From the NCBI RefSeq assembly GCF_963668215.1, contig NZ_OY764190.1, positions 5,332,001-5,396,000 of the forward strand: 64,000 nucleotides of DNA. Reading direction: 5' to 3'. How positions within the stretch are numbered: the first letter of the stretch is position 1; each line of letters begins with the position of its first letter. Positions 18,212 through 25,957 of the stretch are shown here, piece by piece. Both the position numbers and the translations under genes were made by a program. The DNA is from an uncultured Desulfosarcina sp. Its GTDB lineage: Bacteria; Desulfobacterota; Desulfobacteria; Desulfobacterales; Desulfosarcinaceae. Under the pieces are notes generated by a model. The model searched no databases. It saw nothing but the letters and a program-made list of their open reading frames with translations, and was not told the origin of the DNA.

Positions 18212-19582
18212 ATGAAGCGTTTGAATATGGCGATGTTGATTGCCTGTCTGCTGCTTTGCGCATGCGGTTGGCCGGGCCTTAAAGAACATACAACCGCTGA
18301 CCGGGATGCCGCCATGGTTCAAGGATTGGACATGACCGAGCAGGACGTGATCGACTGCTACATTTATATCCTGGCCCGCTACCTGGTGATCCGCCAGGAG
18401 CACATCGATCTAGCCGAGGACGGCGTCGATTACAACACGATCAAGTACAACGAACTGGGCAAGGCGGAGTTCGTCAATCCGAATCTGGACGTGGCCTATC
18501 TGGAAGCCTGGTTTGCCGTTGACGAGAACACCCCGGTGATCCTTCAAATCCCCAAGATCGAGAACCGCTACTACACGGCGCAGATCATGGATGAATGGGC
18601 CGAGATCCTGTACAACATTCACGAGCGGAACTTTCCCGAGACGCCTTACGGGAAATTCGCCCTGGTTTTAAAGGGGTCCCACCCCGCCATCCCCGATGAT
18701 GCCGTTCGCATCGAAATCCCTTCCAAAAAAACCAAAATGCTGGCCCGGGTCGAACGCAAGGGCGATGACGAGGGGGCCGTGCGACTTCAAATGGCATTCA
18801 AGATCATTAAGCTTGGCGAACCGGAGATCGCGCCCGCCGTCGATATTCCCGAGTTCACGAACGAGAAACTCATCACCGTGGACGCATTCAGGCAGCCGAC
18901 CTTCGACCGGGTCATCGGCAGCGCTTCAGATTCCATGAAACTGTCCGCCGCCATGGGCAAGAAGGCGCGGGCCATCGCCGCCTTCGTTAATCAAAGTGAG
19001 ACAAACAAGGCGCTCATTGAAACCGTCATCACGCAAAAAGCCCTGCCGGCCTTTGCGCACTTTTTAAAAACCATGGGGGACGCCCGGGGCGGATGGATCG
19101 CGACAACCGGCAAACTGAAGGGATTCGGAGAGGATTACTGGTTCAGAACCGCAGCCAACTATGCCGGCATCTGGTGGAACAACAATGAGGAAGCAGTCTA
19201 TTTCGTCGGTTCGCACGACGCCGGCGGCGAACCGCTAAATGGCGACAATGTCTACGTCCTTCACTTCAAGTCCGAGGACCTGCCCGACAAACACGTCAAT
19301 GCCTACTGGTCTTTGACCATGCTGAACCTGCCGGACTATCGTGTGGTTCCCAACCGCCTGGATCGTTTCAATTTCAACAACCGCAGCCGGTTCACTTACG
19401 AGAAAGACGGGTCGCTCAAGCTGTACCTTTCCGGTGAACTGCCCAAAGGCGCGCCGGAATCGAACTGGCTGCCCGCGCCAAAAGGTGGAAAACTGTTCAG
19501 CATGACCATGCGTCTTTACGTACCCAAGGCCGAGGTGCTGTCGGGAGCCTACTATCTGCCGCCAATCAAAAAGTTGGAATAG
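18212..19582 (+). CDS. DUF1254/DUF1214 lipoprotein
   Basis: A 456-residue paralogue of the preceding protein. The signal peptide ends in a lipobox (LLLCAC), so it should be lipid-anchored, unlike its soluble neighbour. DUF1254 features appear as FVNPNLDVAYLEAWFAVDEN and the DUF1214 end as YWSLTMLNLPDYRVVPN...GSLKLYLSGELPKGAPESNW. The two differ strongly over the middle. The ATG at 18212 follows GAGG; translation is probably coupled to the upstream gene. Together they may form a periplasmic pair, one anchored and one free; substrate unknown. Confidence 0.88.
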   Translation: MKRLNMAMLIACLLLCACGWPGLKEHTTADRDAAMVQGLDMTEQDVIDCYIYILARYLVIRQEHIDLAEDGVDYNTIKYNELGKAEFVNPNLDVAYLEAWFAVDENTPVILQIPKIENRYYTAQIMDEWAEILYNIHERNFPETPYGKFALVLKGSHPAIPDDAVRIEIPSKKTKMLARVERKGDDEGAVRLQMAFKIIKLGEPEIAPAVDIPEFTNEKLITVDAFRQPTFDRVIGSASDSMKLSAAMGKKARAIAAFVNQSETNKALIETVITQKALPAFAHFLKTMGDARGGWIATTGKLKGFGEDYWFRTAANYAGIWWNNNEEAVYFVGSHDAGGEPLNGDNVYVLHFKSEDLPDKHVNAYWSLTMLNLPDYRVVPNRLDRFNFNNRSRFTYEKDGSLKLYLSGELPKGAPESNWLPAPKGGKLFSMTMRLYVPKAEVLSGAYYLPPIKKLE

Positions 19583-19633
19583 CAGCATGATGTTGGTAAC
19601 ATTCGCACAGCATTTGCCGCAAAAGTTTTGCAG

Positions 19634-20899
19634 CTAAAACTGGTTGGCTCGGACGGTTCCCGAGCGCACATAAGCACCGAGGCAACCGGGAGCAGTGACA
19701 ACCCGATTTCTGCCCCCCTCCTTTGCCTTGTACAGGGCATCGTCAGCCAGCCTGAGCAACTCTTCGAGCCCGATTTCATCCGGCAGCACATTATAGCCAG
19801 CCGCTACACTGACGGTGACCCCGATGGAACGGTCAGACCCTATTTCAATTGAGGCATCGGCAATTTTTCTGCGGATGATTTCCGCAGCTTCCATTGCTCC
19901 TGAAGGGGGTGTCTCCGGCAGAATTACGACGAACTCCTCCCCACCATATCGGGCCAGCAGGTCGGTGCGGCGAAGCTTGGCCCGCATGCACCCGACCACA
20001 TGTCGAATGACTTTGTCTCCTTCAATATGCCCGTATTCGTCGTTAATTTTTTTGAAGTGATCGATATCCACCATAAGGACGCTTAAGGGGTGTTCGTGCC
20101 GGCGGCAGAGTTCCAGCAGGATCGGAGCAGTCTCATTGAAATGGAAGCGATTTGCAATGCCGGTAAGGGCGTCGGTACGGGCGGTATGTTCGATATTCCG
20201 TTGGTATATAAACAATCGGCGATAGAGCCTGTCCAGTGACAAGTTACTGAACATGGCGATCAGGCAGGTCGGCCAGATCAGGGCATTGTACTGGGCAAGC
20301 GGCATCTGGACTGCCATGCCGCAGGCCACTACGATGTTTGGCAGGAGCGCGACGCCGATCATCGTGAGCATGGTGGGCATCAGGCTGAAGGACAGTCCGG
20401 CAAAAATCAATATGATGAACCAGAACATGAAACCGGTCAGTCCGCAAGCCAACCCGCTATCGAGCAGGGTCAGGTGGTACAGATAAAGCCCTTCCATCGA
20501 GAGGCAGACCAGCGCAAGCACCCATGGAAGCAGTTTCCGGCGCATGCCGGCGACAATCGCAAAGGGATAGCACAGCGCCACCATGCCCTCAATCAGCCGG
20601 ATCGGCAACACGTCCATGGCATGGGGCGGATCGACAGTCCAGTCCCAGATCCACAGGCCGATGATCAGAAAAAACGCCGCGAAGGTGACATGGACAACCA
20701 CTTTCCGTGAATCATCGAATTTGAAATCCCTGTATGCATCTTCCGTGTCCGCATCAAACCGTTTTTCAATACGAATCCGTCGCGTATTTCCTACAGTTCT
20801 GCCCGAGACGTGAGTAGCTGTCTTTCCCATCCGGTTGGAGTTCATTCCCGCGTTTGTCGATTCCCCACGGGTACAATATAGGGAGCCTGTTTCATTCAT
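19634..20899 (-). CDS. Membrane-bound diguanylate cyclase (GGEEF)
   Basis: A protein of up to 421 residues making the second messenger c-di-GMP. Six hydrophobic helices (about residues 70-235) form a membrane sensor of unknown ligand, followed by a GGDEF domain. The active-site motif is GGEEF (~residue 320), and an RRTD inhibitory I-site lies exactly five residues before it, so feedback inhibition is expected; TDALTGIANRFHFNE starts the domain. The exact start is unsure: ATGs at 20899, 20845 and 20830 are all possible and none has a clear ribosome site. A HipB-type promoter/operator block lies ~220 bp upstream, pointing at this gene. Confidence 0.9.
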   Translation of the reverse strand: MNETGSLYCTRGESTNAGMNSNRMGKTATHVSGRTVGNTRRIRIEKRFDADTEDAYRDFKFDDSRKVVVHVTFAAFFLIIGLWIWDWTVDPPHAMDVLPIRLIEGMVALCYPFAIVAGMRRKLLPWVLALVCLSMEGLYLYHLTLLDSGLACGLTGFMFWFIILIFAGLSFSLMPTMLTMIGVALLPNIVVACGMAVQMPLAQYNALIWPTCLIAMFSNLSLDRLYRRLFIYQRNIEHTARTDALTGIANRFHFNETAPILLELCRRHEHPLSVLMVDIDHFKKINDEYGHIEGDKVIRHVVGCMRAKLRRTDLLARYGGEEFVVILPETPPSGAMEAAEIIRRKIADASIEIGSDRSIGVTVSVAAGYNVLPDEIGLEELLRLADDALYKAKEGGRNRVVTAPGCLGAYVRSGTVRANQF

Positions 20900-21117
20900 T
20901 TTTGAAAATGGTTGAATATCTGTTACTTGTATACCGAATTCGGGCCGAACCAGGCTGGATGCGCAATCGGTGCTGTTTATGGCAAGGACAGGATTCTTCT
21001 TCAGTTCAAATCGACTTCTCGGGGCTAAAAAGGGCAGTTGAATGTGTAATGCAATAAAAGTCTAGTTTAGCGGCCTATGAGATTCTAAAACAATTGGAAC
21101 CAACCGATTTTACCAGA

Positions 21118-21146
21118 ATATTACTGCCATAACGGCATTTTGACAA
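21118..21146 (-). promoter_or_regulatory. Predicted promoter with embedded HipB-type operator
   Basis: On the minus strand, TTGTCA, a 17-bp spacer and TAATAT form a sigma-70 promoter reading toward the diguanylate cyclase. The spacer contains the palindrome TACTGCCATAACGGCA (plus-strand 21122-21137), matching the operator in the hipB promoter. Confidence 0.6.
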
Positions 21147-21193
21147 TACATTTTGTGGACTTATGGGATACTTCACACGAAGGTGATAAAATT

Positions 21194-21209
21194 TACCATT
21201 TTAGCGGAA
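21194..21209. promoter_or_regulatory. Second HipB-type operator, downstream side of hipBST
   Basis: TACCATTTTAGCGGAA matches one strong half of the operator TACCGYTATARCGGTA. It begins 72 bp from the operator at 21122, the same spacing as in the block upstream of hipB. Confidence 0.5.
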
Positions 21210-21340
21210 ATTTTACGGAATCGAGGTCGCTTACAGGCATGAAAAGACAAAAAAGGCTTACGGAAGGGATTTCAATCTCCCGGAAAGTTTTCAAGCGAGG
21301 TAGGCCCGGACCGGCCATGCATCTTTCTGTCCAACTTAGC

Positions 21341-22264
21341 TTATCCAAACAGCCGTTTACGTCTCGTCGCCAACAACAATCCATATTCCCTTTTCATTTT
21401 ATTCGGCAAAAAGCTGATTGCGATAAGTTTATCCCATTCAGGCGCCGCGTCTTTAAGTTCTGTCAATAAGGAGTCGACGATTTTCCGGTTCAGCCCCAGG
21501 CGAATCCGGCCAAAATAATCAATCAGAACCTTCTGATCCAGCTTACGCTTTTTCCCTTTGATCGGCAGTGCGATCTCTTCACTCTCACCGGGCAGAACAA
21601 TGGTGGTGTTCAGGATGTCATAGGCCGGTGTGAGTTCCACCTTGCCGGCCCGGGTCATCAGTGAAAAGTTCTTCACATGCATGTCCTCGTTGCCGATCAA
21701 AAAATTCACCAAGGTCAACCTGAAAAGCTTAATTTTTTCCACGGCCGGAAAGGTGCAATACCGGTCAATCACCTGAGCGACTTTTTCCATGGAGGCATCG
21801 TATTTGGTGTCCCGGCTGAGCCCCAGAAGTTGAGCGAAGTCTTCCACGGCAATCTTTTTTTTGCCGGCCCTGTCGAACCGCCGGATAAAATAAGTCATGG
21901 AGCCGTCTTTTGAATAAACCAGTCCATGCATCGGCACCGGAATGCCGGCGGCAGCGGCCAGGCGCATGGACAGGTCCTCGTTTTCCGGCAAATGCCTGTA
22001 TTGGGGGTTTTGGGGCTTTAAAATATACCGCCCTCCGGTATCCACGATCTCAAACCCGTTCATACGGGTATTCAAGACGGCACTGAGCTTTGGCTGGACC
22101 CCCTGGATGGACATTCTCGGGGCACGGGCGGCGGCCTCGAAGATCTGATCCGCCGCGGTATAAGGAAGGTCCTGGAGTTGCTTGAGGCTTGAGGACAATT
22201 TCCGTAAGCCTCTGGGCGAATATTTTCCTGCGCATGCCTCGTAGGTGATGGGGCAGATGCTCAT
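21341..22264 (-). CDS. hipT: HipT serine/threonine kinase toxin (HipBST type)
   Basis: A 307-residue HipA-like kinase lacking the HipA N-subdomain, as in E. coli O127 HipT (about 309 aa), which phosphorylates tryptophanyl-tRNA synthetase. The Gly-rich loop reads MSIQGVQPK (residues 51-59), with Ser52 and Gln54 at the two positions that are autophosphorylated serines in HipT. Catalytic Asp is in GNEDMHVKNFSL (Asp194) and the metal-binding Asp in LTPAYDIL (Asp216). Its ATG overlaps the hipS stop (ATGA). All kinase residues look intact, so an active toxin is predicted. The target here is unproven. Confidence 0.9.
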   Translation of the reverse strand: MSICPITYEACAGKYSPRGLRKLSSSLKQLQDLPYTAADQIFEAAARAPRMSIQGVQPKLSAVLNTRMNGFEIVDTGGRYILKPQNPQYRHLPENEDLSMRLAAAAGIPVPMHGLVYSKDGSMTYFIRRFDRAGKKKIAVEDFAQLLGLSRDTKYDASMEKVAQVIDRYCTFPAVEKIKLFRLTLVNFLIGNEDMHVKNFSLMTRAGKVELTPAYDILNTTIVLPGESEEIALPIKGKKRKLDQKVLIDYFGRIRLGLNRKIVDSLLTELKDAAPEWDKLIAISFLPNKMKREYGLLLATRRKRLFG

Positions 22265-22572
22265 TCAGCCTCCCGCGCCGTCACCGCACCGACCATATCC
22301 CCTCCCACCGCAAGCAACTGGCTGAAAAGGTCCTGCCGGTCGATCTTCCGGGCACGAAGGAGGGCTTCCAGGTTGTACCCCTCGGGCAACAGCCCCTCTA
22401 AAAAGGGCGGAAACGTTTCATACGTGTATGGCAAAAGTCTGACGGGAGCCGTCAGGGAAACCGGGGGACCGGCATACGTGGAATGATAAGTGAAGCGAAA
22501 AGTTGTCCGCGGAAAGATTTCCTCCAGGACCCCTGCATGGACATCGTGCATGAATATATCAGCTTTGCGCAT
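22261..22572 (-). CDS. hipS: HipS, HipA N-subdomain-like antitoxin
   Basis: A 103-residue protein equivalent to the N-terminal subdomain 1 of HipA, encoded as a separate gene. The HipA_N core is clear (LPYTYETFPPFLEGLLPEG, then DLFSQLLAVGGDMVGAVTA). In the studied HipBST system this small protein, not HipB, neutralises the kinase. It overlaps the hipB end by 14 nt and the hipT start by 4 nt, so the three proteins are translationally linked. A frame-shifted single hipA gene is an alternative explanation, but clean start/stop overlaps and the matching gene order argue for a genuine three-gene system. Confidence 0.88.
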   Translation of the reverse strand: MRKADIFMHDVHAGVLEEIFPRTTFRFTYHSTYAGPPVSLTAPVRLLPYTYETFPPFLEGLLPEGYNLEALLRARKIDRQDLFSQLLAVGGDMVGAVTAREAE

Positions 22573-22819
22573 CGTTGCCCCCCTTGAAACGGTCCATCAA
22601 CGGACTGTTCAGCGACAAGGAGATATTGAGTGCACCCAAAACGTTGAACAAAGTCTTCAACCGAACCGTTTCCTTGCCGTTTTCAATGTCATAAACAACC
22701 GTTTTCCCCACCCCGGCAATATCGGCCAAATCGATTCGCGACAGTCCCGCCTCTTTTCGGTGGAATTGGACGATACGGCCAATTTCCTGGATTTTTTCTG
22801 AGCCTATTTTTACCGCCAT
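22559..22819 (-). CDS. hipB: HipB, XRE-type DNA-binding protein
   Basis: An 86-residue single helix-turn-helix protein. The HTH spans about residues 14-65 (IVQFHRKEAGLSRIDLADIAG...GKTVVYDIENGK) and matches HipB repressors. The start at 22819 (MAVKIG) gives the family length; an upstream TTG at 22864 adds a hydrophobic segment unlike HipB. No obvious ribosome site is seen. It should bind the palindromic operators in its own promoter and in the block on the far side of hipT, and may boost HipS neutralisation of HipT. Confidence 0.88.
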   Translation of the reverse strand: MAVKIGSEKIQEIGRIVQFHRKEAGLSRIDLADIAGVGKTVVYDIENGKETVRLKTLFNVLGALNISLSLNSPLMDRFKGGNDAQS

Positions 22820-22878
22820 GACAGTAAATTTAATCAAAATGAGTATTAAATCAAACAGGAGCAAATAAATTTAAAGTT

Positions 22879-22907
22879 AAATTACCGTTATAGCGGTATA
22901 TTGTCAA
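22879..22907 (-). promoter_or_regulatory. hipBST promoter with operator in the spacer
   Basis: Minus-strand TTGACA (22902-22907), 17-bp spacer and TAATTT (22879-22884). The near-perfect palindrome TACCGTTATAGCGGTA (22883-22898) fills the spacer, so bound HipB would block RNA polymerase; this fits autorepression. The leader to the hipB ATG is about 53 nt. Confidence 0.7.
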
Positions 22908-22954
22908 TGTATTTCATTATTTTTCGGACAATACACGCAGAGATGGATACATTT

Positions 22955-22970
22955 TACCGCTTTAGCGGCA
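22955..22970. promoter_or_regulatory. Upstream HipB-type operator
   Basis: TACCGCTTTAGCGGCA, a palindrome matching the promoter operator, 72 bp (about seven helical turns) upstream of it, which would allow co-operative binding by looping or bending. Confidence 0.6.
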
Positions 22971-23148
22971 ATATTTTATTCCTAATCGTTTCCGGTTTTA
23001 ATAGCCCCATCCCCTCTGTTGATGGAATAGACAACGACCGCCAGTGTTGCTATAAATTTCATCTTGAAAGTCGTTCAATTCTTTTTTCCTAAGCCTTACG
23101 GGCCGGCTGCCGGAAACGGACCGGCAAAAACAAACCAATCGAGGTACC

Positions 23149-23790
23149 ATGAACCTGTTGTTCGATTTAGACGGTACACTGACAGATCCTTATCAGGGCA
23201 TCACCAAATCCATTTGCCATGCCCTCAAAACACTCGGCCGGCCCGTTAATCGCCAAATGGATCTGCGATGGTGTATCGGACCGCCCCTGAAAAGCAGTTT
23301 TGCCAAATTGCTTGAAACCGACGACGGCAAGCTCATCCAGGAAGCCATCGCCATCTATCGGGAACGGTTCGGGACCGTGGGCCTGTTCGAAAACGAAGTC
23401 TACGAAGCTATCCCGGAAACGCTGGAAACGCTTCGCGATGACGGGCATTTCCTTTACGTGGCAACATCCAAGCCAACGGTTTTCGCCAAACGGATTATCG
23501 AGCATTTTGACTTGGGAAAATACTTCAGGGCCGTTCATGGCAGCGAATTGGATGGTACGCACAGCGACAAGACCGATCTTCTGGCCCATATCCTTCAACG
23601 CGAAAGGATCGCTCCAGCGGAAACCATCATGATCGGCGACCGCAAGCACGATATGATCGGCGCGAAATCCAACGATATTTGTGGAATCGGGGTGTTATGG
23701 GGATACGGAACGCGGGACGAGTTGGAAGCATCGGGCGCGCAGGCGTGTATCCGGTACCCCGAGGCTTTGCGGACCGCTTTCGACAAATAG
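23149..23790 (+). CDS. HAD-superfamily phosphatase (phosphoglycolate phosphatase-like)
   Basis: A 213-residue haloacid dehalogenase family hydrolase. Motif I is LLFDLDGTLTD (nucleophile and acid/base Asp), motif II ATSKP, motif III a lysine in KTDLL, and motif IV IMIGDRKHDMIGAKSN. The cap lies between residues 15 and 80, as in Gph/PGP phosphatases. The physiological substrate cannot be read; phosphoglycolate, other small phosphates or nucleotides are all possible. The ATG has GAGG upstream. It is divergent from hipB and convergent with the ABC permease gene (17-bp gap). Confidence 0.87.
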   Translation: MNLLFDLDGTLTDPYQGITKSICHALKTLGRPVNRQMDLRWCIGPPLKSSFAKLLETDDGKLIQEAIAIYRERFGTVGLFENEVYEAIPETLETLRDDGHFLYVATSKPTVFAKRIIEHFDLGKYFRAVHGSELDGTHSDKTDLLAHILQRERIAPAETIMIGDRKHDMIGAKSNDICGIGVLWGYGTRDELEASGAQACIRYPEALRTAFDK

Positions 23791-23807
23791 CCGTAGCATG
23801 CCAGCGA

Positions 23808-24860
23808 TCACTTGTTCCAGGAAAACAACGCCGCGCCCACAGCCAAGAATCCAACAGTCATGGCCGAAAGGATTGCGATCTCCGGAAGCACCGCTGCCAG
23901 TCCGGCCCCTTCGTTCATGATCTTCCTGGCTGCCGTCAGCAGGTGGGTCAAGGGAAAAATCTTGGCCGCGGCCTTCAGCCAGTCCGGCGCCCCTTCGATG
24001 GAGAACCAAACCTCGGAAAGAAACATCATGGGCCAGCAGATGAAATTGAGAATCCCGTTGGCAAACTCCTCGCTGGTTCCGCGCGAGGCGATGATCAGTC
24101 CCAAGGCGGTCATGCAGGCGCTGCCCAAAAGAAAAATTGCAAACATGTCGACCAAACTGCCGTAAACGGTAAAATTGAGGACCAGGTCACAGCCAACCCA
24201 GACGATCGCCAGGGTGAACATCAACACGAAAATCCGCGACAGCATCTGGGCGCTCAGGTATTCGAGGGCGGTCAAAGGGGTGGCCTTGAGCCGCTTGAGC
24301 ACCCCGTTCTTTCGGTAGCGGACCACCACCCAGCCGACGCCGTACAGGGCGCTGAACATCATGTTCATGCCCAGTATCCCCGGAAACAGCCAGTCGATGT
24401 AGCGTATGGGAACACCCTGGATATCTTTTTTCTCCAAATGCGGCGTTCCTTCGCCCGGTGCCGCGGCTTCTTTTAAAAGCCGTTCCACGATAGCCCCGGA
24501 TGGGGAGGCGTCGCTGACCCAATAGCGTACCGGATCGGTGCCGGCCTGGACCAGCAGGTCGATTTTATGGTGCTTTAATTTTTCCAGTCCCCGGTCGCCG
24601 TCTTCGAACCCTACCAGGGTGACCGCTTCGAATCCGGAAAAAGAAGCGGGCAGGTTGTCGGCCGCCGTGCGGGCCTCCATGCCGGGCGGAACAGGGAACA
24701 CGCCGATCTTGAACTGGGCTTTGTAATCGCCTTTGAAAACCACGGAAAAACCGACAATGATCAGGAAAGGGAACAGAAAATTCCAGCCAAAGGCCTCCCG
24801 GTCCCGGAAAAACTCCCTGTTTCTGGCCCTGAACATGGCCCACATTCTTTTAAAGCGCAT
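23808..24860 (-). CDS. ABC-2 type transporter permease
   Basis: A 350-residue ABC-2 permease: one N-terminal helix (LFPFLIIVGFSVVF), a ~140-residue extracytoplasmic domain, then five more helices from about residue 165, including the conserved region MMFSALYGVGWVVVRYRKNGVLKRLKATPL. A ribosome site GGGAT precedes the ATG. It starts 12 bp after the ATPase gene, with which it forms an exporter. Targets of this family include drugs, lipids and other small molecules; none is indicated here. Confidence 0.9.
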   Translation of the reverse strand: MRFKRMWAMFRARNREFFRDREAFGWNFLFPFLIIVGFSVVFKGDYKAQFKIGVFPVPPGMEARTAADNLPASFSGFEAVTLVGFEDGDRGLEKLKHHKIDLLVQAGTDPVRYWVSDASPSGAIVERLLKEAAAPGEGTPHLEKKDIQGVPIRYIDWLFPGILGMNMMFSALYGVGWVVVRYRKNGVLKRLKATPLTALEYLSAQMLSRIFVLMFTLAIVWVGCDLVLNFTVYGSLVDMFAIFLLGSACMTALGLIIASRGTSEEFANGILNFICWPMMFLSEVWFSIEGAPDWLKAAAKIFPLTHLLTAARKIMNEGAGLAAVLPEIAILSAMTVGFLAVGAALFSWNK

Positions 24861-24872
24861 CTGATGATCCCA

Positions 24873-25787
24873 TCATTCCCGCAGGCTTCGGCCGGTCAGT
24901 TTCAAAAAGACATCTTCCAGATTGGGCGTGGTCACGTTCACCCCACTCAAATCAACGCCCCGGGCCAACAGTTGCTGGATGAGGCCGTTGACGTCTTCGG
25001 TTCGAAAAAAAATCCGATCGCCTTGTTCTCGGCGATACCCGGGGAGCCCGTCCCAGTTGCCTCCAATGCGATCCTTGGGAACGGCCAGCGTCGTCTTTCG
25101 GCAGTGCTCGTGAATCAATTTTTCAGGTGCCCCCCGGGCAATCACCTTGCCTTTGTCCATGATGGCGATATCGTCGCAGAGCTTTTCCGCTTCTTCCATG
25201 TAGTGGGTGGTCAAAACGATGGTTTTGCCCTGCTCTTTGACATTGCGGATAATGTTCCAAAGGTTGTGTCGGGCCTGGGGATCCAGCCCGGTGGATGGCT
25301 CGTCCAGAAATACCAGTTCGGGCCGGTTGAGCAGCGCCAGGGCCAGCAGCAGCCGCTGCTTCTGGCCCCCGGAAATCTTGTCGTTGGCCCGATTTTTGAC
25401 CTCCTCCAGATGGCAGGTGCGGATCAGCGCATCGACATCGTCGGTGTGGTCGTACAGCCGTCCGAACGTTTCCAGGGTTTCGGCAATGGTCAGAAAAGAA
25501 AGCAGCGCCGTCTGCTGAAACATGATGCCCACCTCCTGCCGGAACTGGGAGGAACGCGGGCGGCCTTTGTAAAGAACGGTTCCTGCGGTGGGTGCGATGA
25601 TGTCTTCGATAATTTCGATAAGGGTGGTCTTGCCCGCACCGTTGGGGCCCAGCAGTCCAAAACAGCTTCCCCGCCCGATGGCGAGACTGACGCCGTCCAC
25701 GGCGCGAACCTGCCGATAGCGTTTTTCGATTCGCATGACTTCAATCAGTGCGTCATCTGAAGACATTGTGTCGGGCGAGCAATTCAC
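24873..25787 (-). CDS. ABC transporter ATP-binding protein (ABC-2 exporter)
   Basis: A 304-residue ATPase. Walker A is GLLGPNGAGKTTLIEI, the signature ISGGQKQR, Walker B ELVFLDEPSTGLDPQ, and the switch histidine sits in VLTTHYMEE. The ~80-residue C-terminal extension (after ARGAPEKL) is typical of DrrA/NatA-type exporters. Translation is placed at the GTG at 25787 (GAGG upstream); an internal ATG at 25766 lacks a ribosome site. It is co-transcribed with the permease. Confidence 0.93.
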   Translation of the reverse strand: MNCSPDTMSSDDALIEVMRIEKRYRQVRAVDGVSLAIGRGSCFGLLGPNGAGKTTLIEIIEDIIAPTAGTVLYKGRPRSSQFRQEVGIMFQQTALLSFLTIAETLETFGRLYDHTDDVDALIRTCHLEEVKNRANDKISGGQKQRLLLALALLNRPELVFLDEPSTGLDPQARHNLWNIIRNVKEQGKTIVLTTHYMEEAEKLCDDIAIMDKGKVIARGAPEKLIHEHCRKTTLAVPKDRIGGNWDGLPGYRREQGDRIFFRTEDVNGLIQQLLARGVDLSGVNVTTPNLEDVFLKLTGRSLRE

Positions 25788-25845
25788 GGGCGCCTCATTT
25801 CAATGAAATTCTATTTAATAAAAAGGGGTTGCAACGTTTTGACGG

Positions 25846-25874
25846 TTGACACGCACCCGAGGTTTTTTTATAGT
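25846..25874 (+). promoter_or_regulatory. Sigma-70 promoter of the potassium channel gene
   Basis: TTGACA (25846-25851), a 17-bp spacer and TATAGT (25869-25874) form a near-consensus promoter. The predicted leader to the ATG at 25958 is about 77 nt. Confidence 0.75.
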
Positions 25875-25957
25875 CCCAGCAACCGTGTAAATCAAGCAGG
25901 TTTGCAGTACCCCCTACCCCGCACGCCGTTTCGTACGGCAAGGACGCAATGTAAGCC

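Larger units (their letters stand above)
20900..21340. other. Intergenic region between diguanylate cyclase and hipT
   Basis: 441 bp without a credible gene. It is AT-rich near 21050-21250. It holds a minus-strand promoter/operator block (21118-21209) described separately, and a ~200-nt untranslated leader toward the diguanylate cyclase in which I see no known riboswitch motif. ORFs here on the plus strand look random. Confidence 0.6.
22820..23148. other. Divergent control region between hipB and the HAD gene
   Basis: 329 bp, AT-rich, holding the hipB promoter (22879-22907) and two operator palindromes. Plus-strand promoter signals for the HAD phosphatase are less clear. No gene is visible. 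Confidence 0.6.
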
